Shown: one piece after another, positions 46,682 to 57,050 of the stretch
Position numbering within the stretch: the stretch's first letter is position 1
Layout of the letters: the number at the start of each line of letters is the position of its first letter
DNA from: Lophium mytilinum
Taxonomy: Eukaryota > Ascomycota > Dothideomycetes > Mytilinidiales > Mytilinidiaceae
Direction of reading: 5' to 3'
DNA: 64,000 bases
Assembly (NCBI GenBank): GCA_010093605.1
Contig: MU004197.1
Location: 992,001-1,056,000, forward strand
Program-made: the position numbers and the translations under genes
Notes under the pieces: generated by a model
Seen by the model: only the letters and a program-made list of their open reading frames with translations
The model's database searches: none
Told to the model about the DNA's origin: nothing

Positions 46682-48070
46682 GTGCTCGCAACAACGGCGT
46701 CCCAGGCTCAGGCTACCCCGTCGTCACCACCGCGTTCGACTGCGCCGCCATCCTCTCCTCCCCCGGCCCGCTGGAGCTTAACGAACCGCATCTTCAACTT
46801 CAACTTCCGCTCCTCTACTCCCCGCCCGCCGGCCTCGCGCCTGTGGAATCCCGTCAATTCGTCGCCGCGTACCCTTGCCCTTCCGAATCTCCCCATCCAC
46901 CACTCGCAGCTCCACCACCAGCCCCCCGAAGGCCGCGACGAGTACCCGCTGCTCACCCTCCCCGAGCAGCGCCGCAGCCGCAACAGCGTCGCCCCGTCCT
47001 CCCTAGTCGTCGAGCGTAGCACAGGCGGCGAGAGCAGTCGCACCAGCATCGGGCTGCCGCGAGACCGTCGGAGCCAAGCCGTCGACCCCGACGCTCCCCC
47101 GACCCCCAGACTGCCCATGGGCGTGGAGCAGATGGCTGCGAAAGCCGCCGGCATGGACGACGTCCCTCTCGGCTCTACGAACCCCAACGACCCCGAAACC
47201 GGGCCTCGCCCGCTCAAAAACGCGACCTCGCGCGCCTCCCTACCCCTCGACCGCCAGCCCTCATTTGGATCCCATCGCCGCTCGCTGGGCGGAACTGCAT
47301 CCGCCCCGGGCGACGACGACGCAAACTCGGACTACGAGTGGGGCCCCGCGCACCCATGCTTTCCTCACCCGAACCCGCACGTCCCGCTGTCCTCGCCGCT
47401 GCATACCTCCACGCGCATCATCCGCGTGCGGCGCGACTGGATGGCGCATGGGGACCTGGGCCCCGCGTTTGCGAATCTGTACCCCGAGATTCTGGACCCG
47501 CTGGTCTCCGAAGACGACTTCCGGGCGATGATCAAGCGGGTGAATGATGAGCTGGCGGTCGCGTTTAACCCGACGAGCTGGCGGGCGTGGGTGGATACGT
47601 TGATGGGGGTGGCGACGTTGTGGCTGTGGGATGATGTGGGGATGAGCGCGGTGAAGGGGCGGTTGGCGCGGTTGGAGGGGTGGCTGGAGCAGTGGAATAG
47701 GGATGTTGGGGAGAAGGAAGGGGTGAGGGTTGTGCCGTTGCGGAGGACGGGGTATTTGACTGTAAGCTTCAATTTTCCCTTGACTTCAATTACCTGGCTG
47801 TCGTAAAACACTTTTGCGAGACTTAGCGACTGATCATCACAGCTCGATATTCAAATCCCCGACCCCCATATCGGCCTCGACACCTCCTCCGCCTCGCGCC
47901 CCGGCACCCAAACCCACACCGACGACCACCCCGTCTCGGCAACGCGGACGAATAGCGACCCGCATAGCTCAACCGCCCCCCAGATCCACGCTGAGTTTGG
48001 CTCGTACCCCATGAACACGGGTATGGGGATGGGCCCAGCTATGCCCACCGCAATCGAAAGCCGTTCTTAA
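46682..48070 (+). CDS. ERF4: Ras modification protein Erf4 (Golgin A7/Erf4 family), 5' end unresolved
   Basis: Two exons are clear: up to 47761 and 47843-48070. The Erf4/GOLGA7 domain is complete: TRIIRVRRDWMAHGDLGPAF, YPEILDPLVSEDDFRAMIKRVNDEL, AVAFNPTSWRAWVDTLMGVATLWLWDD and VRVVPLRRTGYLT joined across the intron to LDIQIPDPHIG. Erf4 is the partner of the DHHC palmitoyltransferase Erf2, which palmitoylates Ras at the endoplasmic reticulum. The N-terminal 250 residues are Pro/Ser-rich with DEYPLLTLPEQRRSR. No ATG opens this frame between the stop at 46559-46561 and 47117; the given start is a GTG at 46682. The true start is probably on an upstream exon (an ATG in another frame lies at 46518), or a base is missing. 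From 47117 the protein would still keep the whole domain. Confidence 0.85.
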
Positions 48071-49031
48071 AAAGAAAAGTCCCCTTAAATCAGCGGAAAG
48101 AGACGCTATAGTCCTTGTATGTCTTCTTTATGGTGTAGCATTAGCATGGTCGTTGAGGCGTCTTTCTCATTTTCTTTATATCACTTTTAAATCCCGCAGC
48201 GTCTACGTTTATATCTTCTCTTGTATCGTTGCGGTATTTGCGGAAGCAAGGAAAAAGTTCGGGTACTGGTCTTGGGACAGACAGGCAGGGAGGCCCGCGG
48301 AGGCGAGTTCGCATATACCCCTGGGAATAATGCTTTTTATTGTTTATATAGGTTGAGGGGGGTTGAGAGTGTATACATTTTGTTCTACCAATTCTAACGT
48401 AGTGGCTCATAGGTTTGAGACTGCCAAGAGCCAGTGATGCTGTTTCCGCTATTTAGGTGGTTTCCTCTCTCTGGGCCTGAAGGTTCCGCTTGCGGAGATT
48501 TTGCCGTCGATTAACTTTGCTAGCTCTATGCGTAATTCTTTCCCGCAGCGGCATGACCCTTGTGGGTCGAAACTCGGAAGCGCCATCGCTCGGGACGTCC
48601 AAAGAGGTATAAGTAAGTGGTGGAATCGTACCACAGTAAAGTGCCGCATGTAAGGACAGGTTCTTCAAAACTTTATACTGGTACAATGACGCACGTAGGC
48701 GCTAGGAAGCCCTAGAAGCCTCCACGTCTCTGGCGAGTCTCTGCGCTTCCTACATCCTCTCTTCACGTCCGGTGGTCTGGCGCGGAAATTGAGTCGGTCC
48801 TGTGAATCTCCTTTCCAGGCTAATACTTGACGGGCTTGGAGATCGATAGGCTGAAAGGTTGTTATTCTCCTCTAGAGATGTTACTTTAGGTGGTAATTTT
48901 GTGGTTCTTTTTAGCATTTGACCACTAGACGTGACGAGACTGTATATGTTCCACCTCTTCTCTCTTCAGAATTTGCACAAGCCCTATGCTCGAGACCTGC
49001 ATTTCCCAAGACACCTTTCTATTCCGCAAAC
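48071..49031. other. Intergenic, ERF4 to the broken secreted-protein gene
   Basis: It contains the ERF4 3' UTR and AT-leaning DNA. Short frames only; nothing recognised. Confidence 0.45.
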
Positions 49032-50282
49032 ATGCGTTTCAGCTCCGCTTCTTACGTTACCGCTCTCTGCCTTCTCCAAGTAGTAGAAGCACGCGACTAC
49101 ACCATTCAGCATTCAAGTCAGAGAACCCCTGCCCAACCACTCTTTTCACTTGCCCCTTTCTTAATGCACTCCTCCCAGGCGCCATAGTGCACGCGTGCGT
49201 CTGGTTCAACACCGCCCCTCAGCACCCATCCGCATCGCCTTCACCACCGGCTCGCAGTCCGACAGGTGCATGGCCGACTCAGGCTCCAGCGCTTCCCTGA
49301 AAGTCAGCCACCGTGGCTTGTCGTGCACCGAAATCGGGTACGTCCGCCAAAAATCCGACGATGGCTGCAACGTCAGAGGCGGCATCTGGACACTCTCCTA
49401 CCGCGGCGGCGGCTATGCTGGCGAGACGGGGAGCTACTGGGACACTTTTCCCGCCAGGACCGCGCGGTGCACTCTGCTGAAGACGACCCCGTGGACGGAG
49501 ATCTGCAGCTCAGAGGCGGTCTGTGGGCACCGGGATGTGAAGTGGAGGTTGCACGATACGCCTGATCTGTGGGTGGTGTTTAAGCCTGAGAGGGACGGCA
49601 AAGATGGGTATGATGACGCGAGCGAGCTTGTCAACGTTGAAGCTGCTGCGATAAACAGGAACGACGACGAGAAGAGTCTTCTGGTAGAAGCACAACGCAG
49701 CCCTACCCCTGCGCGTAAGCATTCCCCTAACGTCATATTGTGCCTGTGAAGTACCCTCTTCACCCCTCTAACTCGCGACCCCCCTCAGGCGCAAGATTCC
49801 ACGCCTGCGTCTACCTCCACTCAACCCCCTCCCGCGTCCAAGGCTTCCACTTCTCCAGCCACCACAACACCTGCATGCGCAAAACCGGCTCGCAAGCCTT
49901 GGTCCTCACGTACCGCGCCGGCCTGACCTGCGAGTCCCTCGGCGTGGTCGAGGAAGCCTACGGCAACGACACGGACTGCTCTGGCGACGACGCGCATATC
50001 TGGCGGCTGTCGTGCCAGGGCGACGGCTACCTTGCCACGATGAACAGCGAGTGGAATTATGAGCGCTGACACGCTGATGAGATGCTGGTGCATGCGGTTG
50101 CGAAGGAGGGCGTGTATTTGTGCCCGGAGGAGGAGTTTTGTGGGGGGAGTGTTGTGGCGTGGAGGGTTGAGGAGGAGCCGGATGTTTATGTATGTGTGAT
50201 GTTGTTGTTCTAGGGCCTTTGCCTCTGCTGACATGGTGCTGTGTAGGTTATCTTTAGGCCGGAGTTGGGGAGCCCGCCGTGA
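49032..50282 (+). pseudogene. Broken gene for a two-domain Cys-rich secreted protein
   Basis: Four exons fit: 49032-49116 (signal peptide MRFSSASYVTALCLLQ), 49179-49714 (domain one), 49789-50189 and 50247-50282 (domain two). The two domains are related. Each begins HACV..., has GLSC or GLTC followed by a spaced Cys, a GGIWTLSYRGGGY or AHIWRLSCQGDGY block, then an IC or LC...CG pair and a final PDLWVVFKPE or PDVYVIFRPE. Each is entered by a phase-1 intron with the acceptor CAG before GCGC. Two lesions break it. In domain one the frame shifts by one base at the C-run 49215-49218. In domain two an in-frame TGA lies at 50067-50069, and homology continues past it for 60 codons. The family is not recognised; secretion and Cys spacing are effector-like. 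Sequencing error could explain one lesion, less easily both. Confidence 0.7.
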
Positions 50283-50933
50283 GTGGGCTGGGAGCGGGAT
50301 TGATGGGGCTGGGGGGAGGGGGTTGATGGGAGGGGTGGAGAGGAAATGACTGCAGCTTACCCGTCGGTATATCTCCCTGCGCAACTCTTGCGCTTGGTCT
50401 TCCTCTGTGGTTGTCTGTAATCGATTTGGTTAAGGCCCTGGGAGCTGGGCTGCATGCGACCAAATTATTGGCGAAGGGTGCTAACTACTTAGCACGTGAT
50501 CTTATCCATGGCCCTACAGTGAGTTGCTGATGCGTTAGACGACGGTCGTGGAGACCTTCACATGCCTATTCGTTCATCTCCAGAGGTGTCAGGAGGTGTT
50601 GGAACGGTGCGAAGGAAGCTATATTGCCCAAATAGCTGATGGGGTGGCGGTACGAGCTGGTTGTGATAATCTGACAATAGCCTGCAGTCTCCATATCTAG
50701 TCAGGTGGCACCCTGAACCAGCAGTACGAAGAGGATAGAATGAAATGCAGCACAGTTGAAAGGGAGAAGAGAAAAGACTGGAGCCAAGGGAAGCAATCAT
50801 CACCTTTACCGTTTTGAATCGCGGATTACCCTAAGACCTACCTGCACTATCACAGTGTACATTTATCGCAGACTTTACCAGAATGCATTCCAACTCTTAG
50901 GAATTAATACGGGGAGGTGGGAGAAGGCGAGGC
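50283..50933. other. Intergenic between broken gene and tandem array
   Basis: No gene recognised. A CACGTG motif lies near 50492. A T/G-rich pair of runs precedes 50340. Confidence 0.4.
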
Positions 50934-51584
50934 GAAGGTTTGACGATTCTAGCCCAAGATTTGGAGATTGTGTTTTCGTGCTGGCGTCAGGAGTGAACTG
51001 CCAAGATTCTGACGTTAGAGGGATTACCCGCGACCAACTTTCGCAAAGGCTGCCTGATTGCGCTCAAACTTTTCACACCTCTTATATAGATATAGCAGAG
51101 TGCACGGCGTGAGTTTGGTGTTCATAGCTCCTATAATCAGAAGTCAGTTTTCGTGCTGGCGTCCGAGTGAAGTGCCAAGATTTTGACATCGGGAGGACTA
51201 CCCGCGATCTGCTTTCGCAACGGAATTCTGATTACGCTCAAACTTTCAGTAACTCTTACATGCATATCATAGAGTGCACAGCGTGAGTTTGGTATCCCTA
51301 GCTCCAGTATTTAGAAGTCTTGTTTTCGTGTTGCGTCGTAGTGAACTGCCAAGAATCCGACATTGGAAGGACTACCCGCAATATACTCTCGCAACTGAGG
51401 TCTGATTACGCTCAAACTTTCGGGGCATCATACAGGGGTATATCAAAGTGTGCCGCGTGAGTTTGGTAGCCATAGCTCCAATATTAGGAAGCTGTGTTTC
51501 CCTGCCTGCGTTTGGGGTGAAGTGCCAAGATTCTGACATTAGAAGGACTACCCGCGATCTACTTTCGCAAATGGGGTCCGATTG
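50934..51584. repeat. Tandem repeat, 174-176 bp unit, about 3.7 copies
   Basis: The word CCAAGA recurs at 51001, 51175, 51349 and 51525 (spacings 174, 174, 176) inside long shared blocks: GTGAGTTTGG, CATAGCTCC, GTTTTCGTG, ACTACCCGC, TTTCGCAA and CGCTCAAACTTT. Copies differ by many substitutions and a few single-base indels, so the array is not recent. The fourth copy fades after about 51584. It is not part of any gene I can support. Confidence 0.95.
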
Positions 51585-52475
51585 AAACCAAAATTGGGCT
51601 GGGGCTTCTAGATGTGCTTTGAAGTAAGGTCCAGATGTTAAGTGATGATTATTTAGAATTTGATTGCGTTTCGTGATATTATGTAGACTGTGCCCCTTGA
51701 AAGCTACCGGTGTCGTATGATTTCAGGAGTTGGAGTTTAGGAATTTCAGGAAATGGCAAGAATTTCGAAATGCTAGTAACAGGCCATTACCAAAGCTAGC
51801 ACCTTCTGACTTCGACTTTGCCTAACTATTGATGGATATGATCGAAGAAGATGGCCTACTGTATGAATCCTGAACATGCACTTACAAGTCGGTCATTATA
51901 CCTATCCCCTCGCGCAGTCCTCCTCATCGAAACAGCTCACACAGCATCGCGATCAGCTCATTACGGACTCGATGCCTGCACCTATCATCGGCCACCCCGA
52001 GCCCCATACGAGCTCCGCAACCCTCTTACATCCCCATCACACCATACTCCACTCTAACACCGAGGCACCTAGGCACATTCCCACTGCGTCCCCAACCTCT
52101 TCTCCGCACATCGCAATACCAGCGCGGGGAAGTCCCATGAATCTCATCTCATAATCATGCATGTTCCTCAAATGTGGGATGGCAGCACCGTGAAGGGCAC
52201 TAACCCACCCCCGTTTAACGTTCTCCCCAGCTCGCTTTTTGGACGTGCTTCAGGCGAGCAACCTCGGCCCAAGTGAATCCCGCGCTCCACCAGTCACGTC
52301 TGCGGGGACCACAAGCTATGTCCAAGCCGACGCCGCGTGCTAAATAGTCGACAACGCCGAGTCGCTGCGACTTTTTGACAGTGATTGCTTCATTCATTAT
52401 TGCTTGATACTTCACCATCTTTGTAGATTATACGACCCTTCGCTCTTGAAGCCTGAACTGCACAAGGTTGCCAGA
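51585..52475. other. Intergenic before the acyl-CoA dehydrogenase
   Basis: No gene recognised; a C-rich tract at 51990-52110 and the presumed promoter of the next gene. Confidence 0.45.
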
Positions 52476-54171
52476 ATGTCTGTACCGTACGACCTCCTCA
52501 AGAACACCCCCAATGGCCACCTCCCCGCCTCGGCCAGGGTGCCGGCCATCGCGAGGCCTTTTGTCAGCGAGAGAGCGTTGAAGACGCTGGATATCGTACG
52601 TTCCATCCACTAGCTCAATGTTATCCAATCTGCTCAGAGCTCTCATTCCAGATGCTGACGCTCGTGGCGATGTAGGTCGAGAAGTTCGTCGAAGAAGAAT
52701 GTATTCCCGCCGACGCCGTCTTCCAGCGCCAGATTGGGGAGACCCCAGTAGAGCGCTTCGAGGCGCATCCACCCATCATCGAGGAGCTCAAGACCAAGGC
52801 GAAGAAGCTGGGCATCTGGAACATGTTCCTGCCCAAGAACCACTTCACGGAGGGTGCAGGGTTCAGCAATTTGGAGTATGGGCTGATGGCGGAGTATTTG
52901 GGGAAGAGTATAACGGCGTCCGAGGTATGTGGTGCAAAAGAAGAGCTGGGGGAGTGGGAATGTGGATGAAGGAGGAATTGAAGGGACATGGCTAATGGCG
53001 TTGGCAGGCTACCAACTGCGCGGCCCCGGATACTGGCAATATGGAAGTGTTGGCGAAATACGGCACTGAGGCACAGAAGAGGAAGTGGTTGGACCCGCTG
53101 TTGGAGGGCAAGATTCGGTCTGCGTTCTTGATGACGGAACCCCAGGTTGCATCGAGTGACGCTACGAATATTGAGATGTCGATACGGAGAGAAGGAAACG
53201 AGTATGTTCTCAACGGACAGGTAGGAACTCCAACCTTGGCTGCCGAAAGTAGCTTTAATGACGTCTGCAACAGAAATGGTGGAGTTCAGGAGCGGGAGAC
53301 CTTCGTTGCAAAATCTACATTGTTCTCGGGAAGACAGACCCAAACAACACGAACAAGTATGCACAGCAATCAGTCGTCCTCGTTCCCAATGACACCCCCG
53401 GTATCACCATTCACCGCATGCTGTCCGTTATGGGCTTCGACGATGCCCCGCATGGCCATGGCCACATCTCCTTCGATAACGTCCGCGTGCCAGCTGAGAA
53501 CATGGTTTTGGGAGAAGGGAAAGGATTCGAGATTATTCAGGGCCGTCTTGGACCCGGCCGTATCCACCACGCCATGAGAAGCGTTGGTGCTGTAAGTGTA
53601 CTTCATCCAATACTCAACATCTTATCCTAACCTCCCACAGGCCGAAAAAGCCCTCGAATGGTTCCTCGCGCGCCTCAACGACCCTCGCAAAACTCCCTTC
53701 GGTGAACAACTTCACAAGCACGGGATTATGATCGAGCGAGTCGCCATGTCCCGCATCGAAATCGACGCCGCCCGCCTCATGGTCCTCAACGCTGCTATCA
53801 AGATCGACGAATCGAACGCCAAGGGCGCGCTCAAGGAAATTGCAGAAGTCAAGGTCCTTGTCCCCACCATGAACCTCACCGTCATCGACCGCGCCATCCA
53901 GGCGTATGGTGGCGCGGGTGTGTGCCAGGATACTCCGCTGGCGCAAATGTACGCACTGGGCCGCACGATGCGTATCGTAGATGGGCCGGATGAGGTGCAT
54001 GTGCTACAGCTGGGTAAGAACGAGAACAAGAAGGGGCCGGCTCATAAGGAGAGGATTGATGCGCAGACAAGGAAGGGCGGGGAGCTGTTAAAACAGTATG
54101 GCATTCAGGTTTCGGATCCCCTTCAGATCAATCGGATCAGTGGCCAGACGAGTAAGAAGAGTAAGCTGTAG
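52476..54171 (+). CDS. Acyl-CoA dehydrogenase (ACAD10/11-like)
   Basis: Five exons: 52476-52595, 52676-52924, 53008-53220, 53274-53591 and 53641-54171, giving 476 residues, all joins in frame. The N-terminal helical domain has [18 protein letters not shown] and [15 protein letters not shown]. The beta domain has [17 protein letters not shown] (FAD contact) and, across the third splice, NGQ joined to [21 protein letters not shown]. The C-terminal domain has the [12 protein letters not shown] and [34 protein letters not shown] signatures. The enzyme uses FAD to form a trans-2-enoyl-CoA from an acyl-CoA. The C terminus ends KKSKL; SKL is a canonical type-1 peroxisomal targeting signal, so peroxisomal placement is likely. 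Chain-length preference cannot be told. Fungal relatives act on branched or unusual chains. Confidence 0.95.
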
Positions 54172-55241
54172 ATGTGTTTGAGTGCTCTGTGTATATAATA
54201 TGAAAGGAAAAATTCATGGTTCAATTGATCTCTTTGAGTAGCTTCTGAGCGTATAAGTTGGAGTGTAGGATTTGTCTCAGGTTTCGTTCTCTGTGGATGC
54301 TCGAGTCCCATTTTCTTCGAAAAGAAACATCCAACTTTACGGAGACGAGCAAGTGAGTCGACGGTCTAGGCAAACGCGAAATGAGTGTACGTCAGTGCAA
54401 ACGGTCTGTCGTAACTCAGTCACCACACCAGCGTTACCAATAAGAAAGCACCGACAGCTTCCTCAACAGCACATTCACTCCGATCATCAATGAACAAGAC
54501 ACGGAAGGACCGAACCGCCTAGCCGTCGGTGAGCGGTACAGCCCAGCCTTTTTGAGTTGGCAGGCTTTTATCTCGCAATAAGTACGGGTAGACAGAATGA
54601 TTCGCCATGTAACTCCACACATATATGAGAAGGAGCTAAGCTTGTTCGTAGTCAAGCTTGACCAAAAAAGCCCACTTGCGAGCATGCTGAAGACGGATGC
54701 GGTAAATCGACGCGCCCTGTTGCTTCTTTAGCAAGACATTTGTTCTGCACAAACCAACGATAGCATAGCTTTGAGCTTAGCAGAGAGTATATTATATGAT
54801 GACGGCTGTTGAACGTTCGGTCTTTTCAAGCTATGCAAACTGCAGGTGTTGTTTGTTGTGAGCTTTCGACCGCCCTAACCCCAGAGGGCTTTCGGCATCG
54901 CCTTTTCCTGTCCCTGCGCGTCGCTCATCAACAACATCAATTTCATCCACAGTCAAGACGTGAAAGGGTTATATAGACTCCGCCACACCTTGGCTTTAGG
55001 ACCTTTCAGAAACCTTATGAAGCTTCGACCTTCCATGACGGAAAGGCGCTGATGGCATCCTGGGGGCGCGTTGCCTGAGGTGTCTATGCACAGCCTCCAC
55101 CATATTGGTCTTGGTAGCTATACGTGAATGACAAGGCTATTTTCAGGATTCAAGCAACTCCACTCTTAACTTTTGACGTCCAAAAGAGACTTCTTGGTCC
55201 TCTCCGTTCCTTTTAAGAGAACATGCTCCGCGGTCCTCAAA
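54172..55241. other. Intergenic, acyl-CoA dehydrogenase to HET gene
   Basis: About 1 kb with only short frames. It should hold the upstream gene's 3' UTR and the promoter of the HET-domain gene. Nothing else recognised. Confidence 0.45.
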
Positions 55242-57050
55242 ATGGCAGACCTTCCACCCTATCTGTACAAACCGCTTCAAAGCGAAACATCAATCCGAAT
55301 TATGATATTGCTGCCTGCCAAAGATGAAAAGGACCCATTAGAATGCCGCCTTGAGAATGCAGACATCGGAGATCCTAGGCCATACTATGGTGTTTCGTAC
55401 GTCTGGGGCGATGAGTCCCATCCATCAAGAATTCAATGCGAGGGAGCGCACATATCCATTACGCGGAATGCAGATATCGCCCTCCGGCATATTCGACGCG
55501 CTACAAAGGACGTCCCTCTATGGATTGACAGCATCAGTATCAACCAGAAGGATGTAGATGAGCGGAACGCCCAGGTACGCATCATGGGTGATATTTATCG
55601 CAAGTCCAAAATGGTTTTCATATGGCTCGGCTCTGCAGATGAGTTCGAGAGCACCGCTGCGGCATTGGAAGGTATCAACATCTTAATTAGTAACGTATGG
55701 CCTCTATTAGAGGAATGGGACAAGTGGACCCTGCACGGCTTGCTAGATGACAGCGGGACTGTCGTCTCAGACGACATCAGCACGCACTTCAATATACCAA
55801 GGCACGATTCACCTCAACTCGAAGCTCTAAGGGACTTGATCACAAAACGTCCGTGGTTTGGCCGCGCATGGACATTCCAGGAAAACTTTCTGGCCAAAAT
55901 CGGAGTTTTCTTATGTGGCCGCTACTATTTCTCACCGTGGGACCTCGCACGAGCCTGTCATTTCTTGCAGAAGCTTTTCTGGTGTTCAGGTCAGCGCAAT
56001 GCTGCCGCTCAGATATCTGCAATAGTGACAACAGTGGGCTTACACCGAGACTTGGTCGAAGGAGGATTACAAAAGTTTATAACTCTGGAGGAGCTACTCG
56101 CACTTCGCCGCGGTGTTGGCTGCAAGGTACCAAGCGATCAGGTTTATTCACTGTTAGGAGTTGCCAGTGATAGCGTTTCCATCGACCCGAACTATCGCAA
56201 GCCATTCCAGACTGTTTTTGCAGAGACCGTCGTCGAGATTATTCGAAACACCGGAAAGCTTCGAGTATTTAGCCACCCTGACCCAGGATCTTCAGAGCTT
56301 CCGAGTTGGTTACCTGACTGGCGACGACCCCGCATCAAGGAGCATGCTAGGATTACCCTACCTTTGTCGCAGGAACTATACAGCGCCGCAGGCTCATCAG
56401 TTGCAAAGCCAAAACTATCCGAGGACTGCAAACAATTGACTATTCCAGGGCTTGCTTTTGATCGGATAGTTTCTATGCAAGGAGCCTCTTCATATAAAGC
56501 CTCTGAGCATTCATGGATAGTGCAGAAACCTACACACAATTGGTCTCTCGGAGATGAGTACAAGTTCACTTCAGAGTCAATGAACGCCGCAGTCCACAGA
56601 ACATTGGATGCGGACCTCCAGTCAAGTTCCATTCACGCAAACCCATTCCAAAGACAAACCCCAGAGTACCTTGCATCCGGGCAGTCCGCACTATTCACAG
56701 AACCAGACTCCTATTTGTATTATGCCCCAGTCTTAGTGCTTATGGCCTTGCACGTTGATCTTTTCCTCACACGAGGTCGTCGTATCGGAAGAGCACCTAT
56801 GAACGCAAAAATCGGGGACATTGTCGCAGTTCTCCTTGGCGGCAATGTGCCTTTTATACTTCGACCGATTGGCAACAACCAATACACCTTTATTGGCGAG
56901 TGCTATGTCCATGGTTTTATGGACGGTGAAGCATTTATCGATGCTCGTCGAAAAGCTGATTCGGAATACGATGGCAGTGATACATCATGGCTGCAAAGAT
57001 TGCATGAAATTCCGATTCCATTTCCTACGCAAGAGTTCACTCTTGTCTAG
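55242..57050 (+). CDS. HET-domain (heterokaryon incompatibility) protein
   Basis: Single exon, 602 residues from the first ATG (MADLPPYLYKPL); the frame is open further upstream only to a TTG at 55173. The HET domain fills residues about 40-190: YYGVSYVWGDESHPSRI, LRHIRRATKDVPLWIDSISINQKDVDERNAQVRIMGDIYRKSKMVFIWLG. This is the canonical core with the WIDSISINQ block. A region like KRPWFGRAWTFQENFLAK follows, and near the C terminus a typical GDIVAVLLGGNVPFILRP segment. HET proteins trigger cell death on fusion of unlike strains or serve in other nonself responses. There is no NACHT or STAND domain, so it is the common short type. Its allelic partner cannot be inferred. Confidence 0.93.
   Translation: MADLPPYLYKPLQSETSIRIMILLPAKDEKDPLECRLENADIGDPRPYYGVSYVWGDESHPSRIQCEGAHISITRNADIALRHIRRATKDVPLWIDSISINQKDVDERNAQVRIMGDIYRKSKMVFIWLGSADEFESTAAALEGINILISNVWPLLEEWDKWTLHGLLDDSGTVVSDDISTHFNIPRHDSPQLEALRDLITKRPWFGRAWTFQENFLAKIGVFLCGRYYFSPWDLARACHFLQKLFWCSGQRNAAAQISAIVTTVGLHRDLVEGGLQKFITLEELLALRRGVGCKVPSDQVYSLLGVASDSVSIDPNYRKPFQTVFAETVVEIIRNTGKLRVFSHPDPGSSELPSWLPDWRRPRIKEHARITLPLSQELYSAAGSSVAKPKLSEDCKQLTIPGLAFDRIVSMQGASSYKASEHSWIVQKPTHNWSLGDEYKFTSESMNAAVHRTLDADLQSSSIHANPFQRQTPEYLASGQSALFTEPDSYLYYAPVLVLMALHVDLFLTRGRRIGRAPMNAKIGDIVAVLLGGNVPFILRPIGNNQYTFIGECYVHGFMDGEAFIDARRKADSEYDGSDTSWLQRLHEIPIPFPTQEFTLV

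Noticed and set aside
46426-47019. 197-codon frame overlapping the ERF4 5' part
   Set aside because: It is a different frame across Pro-rich GC-rich DNA; the ERF4 frame carries the conserved motif, so this is a shadow.
50756-51112. 118-codon frame running into the first tandem unit
   Set aside because: It starts with TTG and its only notable part is the repeat peptide; described under the repeat instead.
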